This document shows, in pieces, positions 17,588-26,100 of a stretch of 37,819 nt of DNA (positions within the stretch are counted from its first letter, which is position 1; each line of letters starts with the position of its first letter). A program made the translations under genes and the position numbers. The stretch covers positions 1 to 37,819 of the forward strand of contig LNDQ01000055.1 in assembly GCA_001464695.1 (NCBI GenBank), read 5' to 3'. The DNA is from Betaproteobacteria bacterium Ga0077523 (GTDB lineage Bacteria; Pseudomonadota; Gammaproteobacteria; Burkholderiales; Ga0077523). Under the pieces are notes generated by a model. That model was not told the DNA's origin and did no database searches. It saw nothing but the letters and a program-made list of their open reading frames with translations.

Positions 17588-18124
17588 CTATCCGGAGAGA
17601 AATCCATCAGCCACACCTCGCTCCACGAGGTCGTCGAGAGCAGATAGGTACTGTCGTGATAGATCGCCTACATCGTCCGGGCCCTTCCAATCGTCGAACA
17701 CGTAACGACTTGTCATTTCAGCTGGCTTCCCCTGCGGCCTCTGTTCCGGTAGTTGTTCCACATGCTCGCGGACCACAACGGTACCATCTTCCTTCTGGAT
17801 TTCTATCCGAATAGACTCAGAGATCATCACGCGTTCGGTGATCGATACCGAAACATGGCGGGACGGCACTACTGGTTCGACATGGATGTTGACATCCCTC
17901 TTGTCCTTGAAGAATTTGAGGACCGAATGTCCGCTCACTTGAGTGTCATACCATTGCTTTCCGGCGGGTTTTTTCCCTGCCTCCTCATGTGCATACTGCA
18001 GAACCGAACGGGCGGAGGAAAGGAAAGCGCTTAGTTCGTATTGAAAGGCTGCCGGATCATTTTCCGACGCGGCCATGCGTTCAAAGAAATATCCGGCCTC
18101 TTTCAGCTTCTCCCGCTCGTACAT
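17588..18124 (-). CDS. Conserved-looking cytosolic protein of unknown function (cassette 5)
   Basis: The 178-residue protein is helical at first (EREKLKEAGYFFERMAASEN, then FLSSARSVLQYAHEEAG), followed by FFKDKRDVNIHVEPVVPSRH and a short beta region. There is no signal peptide or transmembrane segment. The start is secure: GGAGG is 6 bases before the ATG and a GTTATGC attC core lies 16 bp upstream, so the cassette begins just before the gene. A helical bundle with an invariant-looking RNxxIH-like element (RDVNIH) faintly recalls HEPN proteins, but that is not firm. Its 3' attC has been replaced by MITE copy 2. Confidence 0.75.
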   Translation of the reverse strand: MYEREKLKEAGYFFERMAASENDPAAFQYELSAFLSSARSVLQYAHEEAGKKPAGKQWYDTQVSGHSVLKFFKDKRDVNIHVEPVVPSRHVSVSITERVMISESIRIEIQKEDGTVVVREHVEQLPEQRPQGKPAEMTSRYVFDDWKGPDDVGDLSRQYLSALDDLVERGVADGFLSG

Positions 18125-18139
18125 TCTGCCCTCCAGAAC

Positions 18140-18218
18140 GCATAACGCCGCAGTTCACCGTGCCGTGACAGCAAGCACCGCGAAGATGTTGCGGCTCCGG
18201 TGCAACTGCTCGTTGGGC
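18140..18218 (-). other. attC site (cassette 4 / 5 junction)
   Basis: Minus strand GCCCAAC (18212-18218) and GTTATGC (18140-18146) bound 79 bp. The arms AGCAGTTGCACCG and CGCAGTTCACCG (as complement) pair with a single extrahelical G. GTTATGC is a core variant widespread in chromosomal cassettes. This is one of the best-formed sites in the window. Confidence 0.88.
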
Positions 18219-18225
18219 CGCCAAT

Positions 18226-19044
18226 TCACAGATGTGCCTTCAAGTAGTTGATGAAGGAAGTGCAAGACATGAGCATGTAACGCGCATCTGCCTGAGTGAG
18301 GTTAGGTTCATCCAGCATTGCGTGCCGAATGCCGTCCTTGTCACTCGTATAGCCATATAGCTTTAAGAAGGCCTCTTTGAGGGCTGGATGAATCTTGTCC
18401 CGTTTCTCCAAGATCTTCAGCGCCTCTCCTAATGTGGCTTTAGGCGCGCCAGAGATCGTCCGTGCGATACTCTCGACGGCACTGATGGACTCCTTGATCG
18501 AGTTGCGATAATCAGGCGCCTTGCGGTCCGCGAGCAACTCAAGCGCGCGCCTCAGATGCGAAGCGGCTCCCGTGTTCGTAGTATCAGCCAGCGCCCGCTC
18601 GAGCATCTCAACCTCTTGCGCGTCCGTGATATCCGCCACCTTCCCATCAATGATGCGGTACCCGGCAAGCTCGCTTTCAAGAAGGAAATTGAAGATCTCC
18701 TGAAACTTCCTGCGTTTGTCTCCTTCAAGATATCCCAGAAACCACTCGATGAAGTCATAGACTTCGTACCACTCCCATGCAAAGAAGAACTTCCGTACCT
18801 CAGCAAGTATTTCCCCGCCGTATGTAGGTCGTTCGTCAGCAGCACGCTTGAGGAAGTGGAACCACATCGCGCGGCTAAAGTCCCAGATGCCGGGCCGTCC
18901 GAACTCGGTGTGCACAAAGTCCGGCGACGACCAGAGGAACTGGTCGAGTGCATTCCACAATGAGCTACGCAGCTCGGGGGACATCCCCTCAAGTTGGATG
19001 ACCTCCGCGACAGGCTTATGGCCTTTGCGTTGACTAAACCTCAT
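18226..19044 (-). CDS. AbiJ-like abortive-infection protein, N-terminal AbiJ domain plus HEPN (cassette 4)
   Basis: The 272-residue product opens MRFSQRKGHKPVAEVIQLE then MSPELRSSLWNAL, the look of the AbiJ N-terminal domain 4 family. From about residue 165 an all-helical HEPN-type domain follows (YRNSIKESISAVESIARTIS, ALKEAFLKLYGYTSDKDGIRHAM). HEPN domains of this type are often toxic RNases in phage defence, usually with an R-x4-6-H motif; GIRH is the only candidate here and the canonical spacing is not obvious. The ATG is placed at 19044, 12 bp after the GTTGGGC core, and the stop is 8 bp before the next attC, so this is a complete textbook cassette. A role in abortive infection is inferred from family resemblance. 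Confidence 0.78.
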   Translation of the reverse strand: MRFSQRKGHKPVAEVIQLEGMSPELRSSLWNALDQFLWSSPDFVHTEFGRPGIWDFSRAMWFHFLKRAADERPTYGGEILAEVRKFFFAWEWYEVYDFIEWFLGYLEGDKRRKFQEIFNFLLESELAGYRIIDGKVADITDAQEVEMLERALADTTNTGAASHLRRALELLADRKAPDYRNSIKESISAVESIARTISGAPKATLGEALKILEKRDKIHPALKEAFLKLYGYTSDKDGIRHAMLDEPNLTQADARYMLMSCTSFINYLKAHL

Positions 19045-19056
19045 AGGGATCTCGCG

Positions 19057-19152
19057 GCCCAACGTGCTGGCTCAGGGGCGGCCGGAGGCCGGAGTCCGGA
19101 GGGAACCGAGAAGCGCAGCTTCTCGGGCGCCCTGTGTAGCGAGGGGTTGGGC
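19057..19152 (-). other. attC site (cassette 3 / 4 junction)
   Basis: Minus strand GCCCAAC (19146-19152) and GTTGGGC (19057-19063) are perfectly complementary and 96 bp apart. Inner arms CCCTCGCTACACAGG and the complement of CCCCTGAGCCAGCACG pair roughly. The centre contains a second strong stem, GAGAAGC-TGC-GCTTCTC. The next gene's ATG follows 12 bp after the core. Confidence 0.88.
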
Positions 19153-19172
19153 GCCAGGGCGCCGACTTGCTT

Positions 19173-19964
19173 TCAAAAGCGAAAGCCTCGCCGAGTGAGC
19201 ATGATGCGGCTTGCGCCGGAGACTCCAGCAGTTCGCCTTGTCGGCGTCGGCGTGTCGGGAGGTGTTTCAAACGTCGCAACAAAGGCTCGAAAGTTGTCGA
19301 CCCGCTCCTCAAACGCTGTAGGGCCATGCGTGGTTCTCTCCCGATGGATTCGGACGAATACCTCCCTTGGGATGTCTTGTACGTACGCTCGGGCTTCGTC
19401 ACTGCCCGGAAAGAGCCACCACATTCGAGCCTGTTCTCCGAGATCGAAGAACACATGTGCGCGACTACCAGCCCAATCCCGAAGAAGCGAACCGCCGGGA
19501 GCGGTAACTCTCCGCTTCATGGAGAACGGATTGCTGTCTCGATGTCCACTGCTCCACGCAGCAAGGAGCTGATGAGCATCCCTTTGCCGTCTCACTCCAT
19601 CGACGACCCAGATCAGGGCTTCATAGTACGACTCCCTTGACAGTCGCTCTTCAGCCGAGATCGCCGAATGCTGGAACTCCAGCGTCCAGCCATCCCACGT
19701 CTTCACATCGGCGATATGGCGTTCGCCGTCGCTAGCTCGGTGTACGACTTCCTGCCACTCGGCGGGGAACTGGCTCTTCCACGCGCGATGCCACTCAGTC
19801 TCGTTTTCCCACCACGGATCGCAGCTGAGTCGTCCCTTGTGTGCCCAGTGCCAAACGCGCTGACTGCCACACCTGGCGACCATGGGCTTGCCACAGCCCG
19901 GGCACTGGCCGGAGCCAAGTGGCTGTGCCTCGGCGCGTTCTCCATTGATGAGAGCAAATCGCAC
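19173..19964 (-). CDS. CoiA-like nuclease-domain protein with zinc finger (cassette 3)
   Basis: The 263-residue protein has a CPGCGKPM zinc-ribbon half near the N-terminus, then RVWHWAHKG, NETEWHRAWKSQFP, RHIADVKTWDGWTLEFQHS and a Trp-containing IWVVDG strand. This order (HWAH, E..WH..WK, R.ADV, E-x-Q) matches the CoiA-like family, a restriction-endonuclease-fold group in which Asp and ExQ sit at the metal site. CoiA promotes recombination in transformation; related proteins occur on mobile elements and could act on foreign DNA. GTG at 19964 is taken as start because CGGAG lies upstream; a TTG six codons earlier lacks a site. The attC follows 20 bp after the stop. Confidence 0.75.
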   Translation of the reverse strand: MRFALINGERAEAQPLGSGQCPGCGKPMVARCGSQRVWHWAHKGRLSCDPWWENETEWHRAWKSQFPAEWQEVVHRASDGERHIADVKTWDGWTLEFQHSAISAEERLSRESYYEALIWVVDGVRRQRDAHQLLAAWSSGHRDSNPFSMKRRVTAPGGSLLRDWAGSRAHVFFDLGEQARMWWLFPGSDEARAYVQDIPREVFVRIHRERTTHGPTAFEERVDNFRAFVATFETPPDTPTPTRRTAGVSGASRIMLTRRGFRF

Positions 19965-19990
19965 TGTCTGCTCCGTTCTCAAGCGCCCGA

Positions 19991-20048
19991 CTAGAAATCG
20001 ACCTCGATTGACATCAAGTTTTACGCCTTTTAACGCAAAACTCCGCGC
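19991..20048 (-). repeat. Tail fragment of the duplicated sequence, copy C
   Basis: The minus-strand end GAGGTCGATTTCTAG is identical to the end of copy B (at 22394), and CGGAGTTTTGCGT matches copy A near 14512. This suggests a third, shortened remnant of the same eroded gene, cut off by MITE copy 3, which begins 8 bp further on. The whole 19965-20361 gap contains only this remnant, the MITE and the short palindrome at 20234. Confidence 0.4.
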
Positions 20049-20055
20049 GGGAGGG

Positions 20056-20198
20056 GGTCAGGCTTGCATAACTGCAAAAATCCGGAGCACGGGGCCGCCT
20101 GATCATCCCGTCCTGCTCTAATCCGGACTTTCCGCATTGCCGGCATCCCGGCGCCACATGCAAAAGTTCGATGGCTATGCAGCTATGCAAGCCTGACC
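20056..20198. mobile_element. 143-bp MITE-like element, copy 3
   Basis: Exactly 143 bp from GGTCAGGCTTGCATAACTGC to its inverted counterpart ending AAGCCTGACC, in the same orientation as copies 1 and 2 and about 85-90 percent identical by eye. In this copy the inverted repeat extends a few bases outward (GAGGG outside on the left, CCCTC outside on the right), so the true ends may lie slightly further out. Confidence 0.83.
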
Positions 20199-20233
20199 CC
20201 TCCCCCTCTCTCCCCCTCCCCTCTCCTCGTCGC

Positions 20234-20252
20234 GTCCAACCGGTTGTTGGAC
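20234..20252. other. Short attC-core palindrome, possible attC remnant
   Basis: GTCCAAC and GTTGGAC, both perfect core matches, lie only 5 bp apart, 110 bp beyond the stop of the hydrolase cassette. A functional attC needs the internal arms, which are missing, so this may be a deletion remnant or simply a hairpin. The surrounding 20199-20361 stretch is pyrimidine-rich and shows no gene. Confidence 0.3.
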
Positions 20253-20361
20253 AGCGCCTCGCGCTTCGTTCGCATCTATTTCTTCCCTGTAACGCATCGA
20301 CGAACTTCATCCCGCGCACCGCACACCTAGTCGTGCCTGCGCACTTCCATTTGTGTATTCC

Positions 20362-21840
20362 TTAGGGTCTGCGCAAGAACTCGACGGCTTGGTAAAGCGT
20401 GTGTGCTTGATCGTGCCCGAAGTAGCTAAAGTGATCACACCCCACGGGTTGGCGTAGCGAGTTGGGGTTCGACAGAAGTGGAAGGGAGGATGACTGTGCG
20501 ACTACGAGGTCGCTCGGCTTTCGCCCTATGACTCTGCGAGCCGACCATCCCGCAACCCGCTGCATGAGACTGGTCGGGCGCGTATCCCCACCCACAGCAA
20601 AGAGTTCCATCTTTGCATCGGGATACAGTCCTTCCTCGGCCTGGAGCTTCGCGAGCCAAGTAGCATCGGTACTCGCCGGTCTCAGGTCGCAGATGCCTGG
20701 GTAACCTCCCATTTCGGCGACACAAGCGAGCATATCAACGACACTAGCCACCGACCTATCGGCGAGGCCCGCCTTAAGGAACGCAATTGCTGCGATCAGT
20801 GAACCTTGATTCTCCGCCATTTCTGCCCCGAGGTGTGGCGTGCCGAATGTCGCGCAGCGCGCGATCGCTAACTTGTTGCCTGTATGCTTAGCAAGCTGAA
20901 CCGCCGCGCTGCGCACGACTAGCCCGCCGCGCGAATGCGCTACGCAGTAGACCCTTGGATAGCCGACTACTGCGAGATGCTTGGCGAGTTCGAACCCGTT
21001 TGCTTCGATAGATTCGCTCAACGTATCGTGCGGGAAGCCGACCACGTCGAAGTGCATTTCAAGGAGCTCCTGCAAGACTTTGAACGTTCCTATGTCCGTA
21101 GCGAATAACCCGTGCACCAGCACCGCGAGCGGCCGCACTTTGACTTTGGCTTTTGCCGCACGCGGTGGTAGCTCGCGGATATCCCTGAGTGGCCGACCAC
21201 CACTCCCGATCGCTTTCTCGCGCAGTCGCACGACCATATCTGGGCGCCGAGCACTTGTACTCGTGCCGCCGCCGAGCGCGAGGCATACGGCGAACGAGGT
21301 GACGCGAAGCGGCAACCGCACGACCTCCCCTATAAGAGAACCGGGTCGAATGACCAATACTGCCCCATCACCATCGAGATTTAGGTCGCCCTTCTCAGGA
21401 CGGCTGGGATCAGCGAGCAAGGCAACGAGCGAAAGCAGCGCCGCTTCGGTTTTCTGCGCGCGCCACAACTCCTTCGCCGCGTCAAGCGCGACGAGGAGCT
21501 TGCCGAGTTGACCGGTGGGGAACTCCTCATCCGGGTAGTCAGCATCCTCATCCTCATCGCGCGAAGTCGCCGCCTGCCCCGGCATTTTTGTCCTGGAGAC
21601 CGCGGCGCGTATCACCTCGAGGCCGCGCCAATGCGCTGCCCACGCGGCGAGATCCAGCGATGGATCTCCGAGCGCGCGATAGACGCTTTCCCACGGATTC
21701 GCGGGAGGACTGGGCGCCAACAGACACAGCGCGGTCAACCCATCGATCTCGCCCGGGTCATGGAGGGCGACGGCGAGACCACCCTGAACTGTGCCACGCG
21801 ACTCAGGGAGGATCGTTCCCGATCGGTAGACAATTGGCAT
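20362..21840 (-). CDS. Alpha/beta-hydrolase (lipase/esterase-like) (cassette 2)
   Basis: The 492-residue protein has an N-terminal region of about 220 residues with no recognised motif, then a hydrolase fold. LAVLVHGLFATDIG supplies the oxyanion-loop HG, VYCVAHSRGGLVVRSAA the nucleophile elbow (Ser in AHSRGG), FGTPHLGAEMAE the GTPH element of lipases, and CDHFSYFG near the C-terminus a likely catalytic His. There is no signal peptide, so it acts in the cytoplasm. TGGAGG precedes the ATG, which lies about 80 bp after the GTTGGGC core of the upstream attC. It is among the longest cassette genes here. A phospholipase effector role is possible but unsupported beyond the fold. Confidence 0.85.
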   Translation of the reverse strand: MPIVYRSGTILPESRGTVQGGLAVALHDPGEIDGLTALCLLAPSPPANPWESVYRALGDPSLDLAAWAAHWRGLEVIRAAVSRTKMPGQAATSRDEDEDADYPDEEFPTGQLGKLLVALDAAKELWRAQKTEAALLSLVALLADPSRPEKGDLNLDGDGAVLVIRPGSLIGEVVRLPLRVTSFAVCLALGGGTSTSARRPDMVVRLREKAIGSGGRPLRDIRELPPRAAKAKVKVRPLAVLVHGLFATDIGTFKVLQELLEMHFDVVGFPHDTLSESIEANGFELAKHLAVVGYPRVYCVAHSRGGLVVRSAAVQLAKHTGNKLAIARCATFGTPHLGAEMAENQGSLIAAIAFLKAGLADRSVASVVDMLACVAEMGGYPGICDLRPASTDATWLAKLQAEEGLYPDAKMELFAVGGDTRPTSLMQRVAGWSARRVIGRKPSDLVVAQSSSLPLLSNPNSLRQPVGCDHFSYFGHDQAHTLYQAVEFLRRP

Positions 21841-21918
21841 TTCGGACCTCCACTATTCGGTCAAGTACGGGATAGGCCAGATTCACCTTTGAAGTGCTAC
21901 CAATCTTAGGGCAGCGCA

Positions 21919-21996
21919 GCCCAACGACAAGCATCACCTGACGGCGACGGTGCGCGAAGCGCGCCGTTGACGGTCGGGTGGATGCGCGGGTTAGGC
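21919..21996 (-). other. attC site (cassette 1 / 2 junction)
   Basis: Minus strand GCCTAAC (21990-21996) and GTTGGGC (21919-21925) bound 78 bp. Arms CGCGCATCCACCCGAC and the complement ACAAGCATCACCTGAC match with an offset of one base, and the centre forms a GCGCGCTTCGCGC-type stem. A well-formed site, it lies 56 bp beyond the stop of the small lipoprotein gene. Confidence 0.9.
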
Positions 21997-22051
21997 ATGG
22001 AGCCAGTTCTTGCAGCTGGTTCGAGATCTGCGGTCATAGTCCTTCCGAGCC

Positions 22052-22372
22052 TCACCGAACCTTTGTAACGCAATCAGACGATGAGGTCACCGTGCAACAG
22101 ACGTAACTCCATTCTCTGAGATGATTCGCCGCTGCAGCGCGCGCAGCCAACGCGGCGCACTTCGAGGCGGCCTCAGACCGAGAGAAGTAGCTCGCCTCAA
22201 TGAAGCCTGCGAAGTACTCCTTTCCGGAGGCGTTGTCGTACACGAGGGCGTTGAGCCCCTTCATCGTGTACGGATAGTACTCGCTGTCATGTCCGTCGCA
22301 TCCCACCAGCGACGCATATAGCACCACGAGAGCAGGCATCCGAAGCCGGACCATCATCTTTAGGACCCGCAT
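22052..22372 (-). CDS. Small predicted lipoprotein (cassette 1)
   Basis: The 106-residue product has a hydrophobic leader ending in lipobox SLVGC (MPALVVLYASLVGCDGHDSE), followed by a short polar domain with four more cysteines (KCAALAARAAAA, then YVCCTVTSSSDCV) that could form disulfides in the periplasm. GGGGAG is 4 bases before the chosen ATG; ATG codons five and six residues later are alternatives. It is the first complete cassette on the wbuC side. No family is recognised. Confidence 0.7.
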   Translation of the reverse strand: MRVLKMMVRLRMPALVVLYASLVGCDGHDSEYYPYTMKGLNALVYDNASGKEYFAGFIEASYFSRSEAASKCAALAARAAAANHLREWSYVCCTVTSSSDCVTKVR

Positions 22373-22431
22373 GCGTCTCCCCGTGGAAGAGGGCTAGAAA
22401 TCGACCTCAAGCGACGTGAAAATCCACGTAT

Positions 22432-22631
22432 CTTGGCGCAAACCTCCAGAGCAAGTGCTTGTTTCACAGGCCGTCCCGTTCGTTGGATCGCACTGGAAGA
22501 CTCTCGCGTGTAGCCCTCCGTCCCCATGCCTACTGCATGAAACGAAACGCTTACGCGAAGGATACTCCGCCCCCACGGTCCACCGGATGAAGCACTCCGG
22601 CACGCTGCCTGGCCTACCCCCCAGACTAGTC
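22432..22631 (-). repeat. About 200-bp duplicated sequence, copy B
   Basis: Counterpart of copy A at 14531-14733. The minus-strand frame ends VFQCDPTNGTACETSTC.., then FTSLEVDF and TAG at 22394, which looks like a real Cys-containing protein tail. Upstream, a one-base deletion relative to copy A breaks the frame. Its far end overlaps the wbuC stop codon. The 22373-22625 gap holds nothing else. Confidence 0.6.
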
Positions 22632-23102
22632 GAACAACGCCTCTAGCCGCCGGCGGAAGGCATCGGCCGCCGCATCGTTCTCCGCTGGCGCCCAGGCCGC
22701 TCGCTCCTCGGGCGTAAGCGCCGCGTAGGGGCCAGCCTTCGATTCAAAGAACACCGAACCTGGTGCCAGCGACACGATACTGTGGAACGTACCGTGCGGG
22801 ATCGTCACGCCCAAGACCGGACCGGCGCCGTCGAGGACTTCCTGGTGAGCGACGTCGCCGGACTCGTCGAACAATACAAGCCCGAATCGCCCGCGCAGCA
22901 CGACGAAGGTCTCGTCCTTGGCGGCGTCCAGATGGCGATGCGGCACGACGTAGGAGCCGGGCTCGATCGCGTTCAGCAGGCGATTGCTGACATCCGCTTC
23001 ATTGCGGTGGAAGTTGTGGTTCTTGCGCAGTCGCGGACTGGTCCGCGCCAATTCGCTGACCCGATCGAGCAGCGCGCCGTCGATGAACTCCGGGGTCTTC
23101 AC
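22626..23102 (-). CDS. WbuC-family cupin-fold metalloprotein
   Basis: The 158-residue protein shows the WbuC pattern: SELARTSPRLRKNHNFHRNE, RLLNAIEPGSYVVPHRH with the metal-binding His pair, KDETFVVLRG with the Glu ligand, IPHGTFHSIVSL with the last His, and ESKAGPYAALTPEE. WbuC proteins occur in polysaccharide gene clusters and their reaction is undetermined. The GTG start at 23102 overlaps the dnaE stop as GTGA, indicating translational coupling; longer in-frame starts inside dnaE add non-family sequence. The stop coincides with the edge of the cassette array. Confidence 0.82.
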   Translation of the reverse strand: MKTPEFIDGALLDRVSELARTSPRLRKNHNFHRNEADVSNRLLNAIEPGSYVVPHRHLDAAKDETFVVLRGRFGLVLFDESGDVAHQEVLDGAGPVLGVTIPHGTFHSIVSLAPGSVFFESKAGPYAALTPEERAAWAPAENDAAADAFRRRLEALFD

Positions 23103-26100
23103 GGATAGACGAACCGCACGTTGTCCGGCTTCAACCATTCGTTGAGCGATTTCACGAGCTTCTCGTCGGGCGTGACCCGCCATTCCTCCCCGAGCCACAT
23201 GTCCACAGTCGCATCGCCGTTGCGATATTCGATGTTCACCGGGCAAGGGCCGTTGCGATAAGGGCTCAGCAGCTGCTTCAGCTTCGCAGAATTTGCTTCG
23301 CCGTTCATCGAGAGCTTCAATCCCCGCGCGAACCGGGCGCGCGCGCCGGCCACGTCGTAGAGGCGCTCGGCCGCGATGCGCATGGCGATCGTGTCACCGT
23401 CGTCGCCGGAACGGCGGAACGTCCGCACCTTCGCCTCGATCACCAGTACGGCGTCTTCGTGCACCAATTCCCGGTGCTGGTCGAACACTTCGCTGTAGAC
23501 CGTGACCTCCTGGCTCCCCGTGCCGTCGGAGATCACGAGGATCATCATCCGCCCGCCCTGCGTCTTCTGGAATCGCATCGACTCCACGACACCGGCGATC
23601 ACCTGGATACGGCCGTTCTCCTCGAACGGGGGCGGGGTCAACCGTGCGAGCGGCGTGCGCACCACGTGTTCGAATTCCTTCGCGTAGGCGCCGTACGGAT
23701 GCCCGCTCAGATAGAAACCGAGCGCGGATTTCTCGTTGAGCAGCCGCTCCGCTTCGTCCCAAGGCGCATGCTCGACCATGGCAACGGTCGGACGCGAGGC
23801 TTCGTCGAAGCCGCCGAACAGGCTCACCTGGTTGGCGCTGCGGGTCGCCTGCTCCGCCGCGGTCAGCGCCACGCCGACCGAGGCGAACAAGCGCGCACGA
23901 TTGGCGTCGATCGCGTCGAAGGCGCCAGCCTTCACCAGCGATTCGACCACCCGCCGGTTCACCAGTCGCGTATCGACTCGGTTGCAGAAGTCGAACAGAT
24001 CGCGGAATGGCCCTTGCTCGCGCCGGACCTTGAGAATGCTCTCGATCGCGGCCTCGCCCGTTCCTTTGACGCCGCCAAGCCCGTAGCGCACGTGCTTGCG
24101 ATCGACCGGGAAGAAGCGATACTCGCCGGTATTCACGTCGGGCGGCAGCATCTCCAGACCGATCGCCTTCGCGTCCTCGAACAACTGCTGCACCTTGTCG
24201 GTATCGTCCATCACCGCCGAAAGGTTCGCCGCCATGAAGGCCGCGGCGTGATGGGCTTTCATGTAGGCCGTCTGATAAGCGACCAGCGCGTAGGCGGCGG
24301 CATGCGATTTGTTGAAACCGTAGCCCGCGAACTTCTCCATGTAGTCGAAGATCTCGTTTGCTTTGGCCTCGCCGATCCCTTTCTCGCCTGCACCGGCGAC
24401 GAAGATGGAGCGCTGCTTCGCCATCTCCTCGGGTTTCTTCTTGCCCATCGCCCGCCGCAACAGGTCGGCACCGCCGAGCGAATAGCCGGCGCACACCTGG
24501 GCGGCCTGCATCACTTGCTCCTGGTACACCATGATCCCGTACGTGGGCTCCAGCACCGGGATGAGCGTGGGATGCGGGTACTCGACGCGCTTGCCGTGCT
24601 TGCGCTGGGTGAACTCCGGGATAAGATCCATCGGACCTGGCCGATAGAGCGCTACGAGCGCGATGATGTCCTCGAAGCGATCCGGCCGTGCATTGGTCAG
24701 CAACTCTCGCATGCCGCGCGATTCGAACTGGAACACGGCGGTCGTATTCCCGGTAGCGAAGATGCGGTAGGCCGCGGGATCGTCGAGCGGCAGCCCTTCG
24801 AGATCCAGCGTCGACTCCGGATCGAGTTGCCGGATGAAGCGCAGGGTCCAGTCGAGGATCGTGAGGGTGGTGAGCCCGAGGAAGTCGAACTTGACCAGCC
24901 CGACGGCCTCGACGTCGTCCTTGTCGAACTGCGACACCGCGCTTTCCGACCCCTGCGCGCAATACAGGGGGCAGAAATCGGTCAGCTTGCCCGGTGCGAT
25001 CAGCACACCACCCGCATGCATGCCGACATTGCGCGTCATGCCCTCGAGCTGTTCCGCGAGGGCGATCAGTTCGCGCGTTTCTTCCTCGGTCTCTTCGCGT
25101 TCCTTGAACCGCGGCTCCATCTCGCGCGCCATGGCGAGCGTGATGAGCTTGCCTGGCTGGAAAGGGATCAGCTTCGCCAGCTCGTCGGTGCGGTTGTAGC
25201 CCCACTCCATCACGCGCCCCACGTCCCGGACCACGGCCTTCGCCGCCATGGTGCCGAAGGTGGCGATCTGCGACACGGACTCGTCGCCGTACTTGCGACG
25301 CACGTAGTCGATCACGCGGTCCCGGCCGTCCTGGCAGAAGTCGACGTCGAAGTCGGGCATCGACACGCGTTCCGGATTCAGGAAGCGCTCGAACAGCAGG
25401 TCGTAGCGCAGCGGATCGAGATCGGTGATCCCCAGCGCATAGGCCACCAGCGATCCCGCACCGGAGCCGCGCCCTGGCCCGACCGGCACGCCGTTGCCCT
25501 TCGCCCAATTGATGAAGTCGGCGACGATGAGAAAGTAGCCGGGGAATCCCATCTGGATGATGGTGCGGATCTCGAATTCGAGCCGCTCCACGTAACGCGC
25601 CCGTTCGCCTTCGCGCTGGGCAGCGTCGGGATACAGCGCGACGAGGCGCTGCTCCAGCCCCGCGAGCGACTGAGCACGCAGGTAATCGTCGAGCCCTTCG
25701 CCGCCGGGCGTGGGGAACGGCGGCAACCGGCTGCGACCGAGCTCGATCACCACGTTGCAGCGGCGCGCGATCTCGATCGAGTTCTCCAGCGCCTGCGGCA
25801 GATCGGCGAACAGTTCCACCATCTCGGCCTGCGACTTGAAGTACTGCTGCTCGGTAAAGCGGCGTGGCCGGCGCTGGTCGGACAGTACCTGGCCCTCCGC
25901 GATGCACACCCGCGCTTCGTGCGCCGTGAACTCTGCCGGCGTCGGAAACTGCACCGGGTGCGTGGCCACCGGCGGAATGCCGAGCCGCGCAGCGATCCGC
26001 AGCAAGGCGGGTTCGACCGCGGCGGCATCGGCGTGCCCGGCCCGTTGCAGTTCGATGTAGAAGCGGTCGTCGAACAACTCGGCCCATTGCCGTGCGAGCA

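Larger units (their letters stand above)
12233..22631 (-). mobile_element. Integron gene-cassette array without integrase (CALIN)
   Basis: Eleven genes or gene remnants lie in one orientation. Their stops sit next to attC-like sites and several starts lie 12-30 bp after a GTTRRRY core, the layout of integron cassettes. Well-formed sites are at 13056, 15665, 18140, 19057 and 21919; weaker ones are at 12233 and 14982. The block is visibly lower in GC than its flanks and rich in genes of unknown function. The flanks are housekeeping genes (metG-acyP and wbuC-dnaE), neither encoding a tyrosine recombinase, so no integrase is in the window. The proximal boundary near 22631 is set by the wbuC stop and is approximate. 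Confidence 0.78.

Noticed and set aside
20234..20252. Functional attC for the hydrolase cassette
   Set aside because: Both cores are perfect, but only 5 bp separates them, leaving no arms for the folded recombination substrate. Kept only as a possible remnant.
22373..22631. attI site or integrase remnant at the wbuC edge of the array
   Set aside because: No tyrosine-recombinase-like frame is present on either strand and no clear attI core was found; the stretch is explained by repeat copy B.
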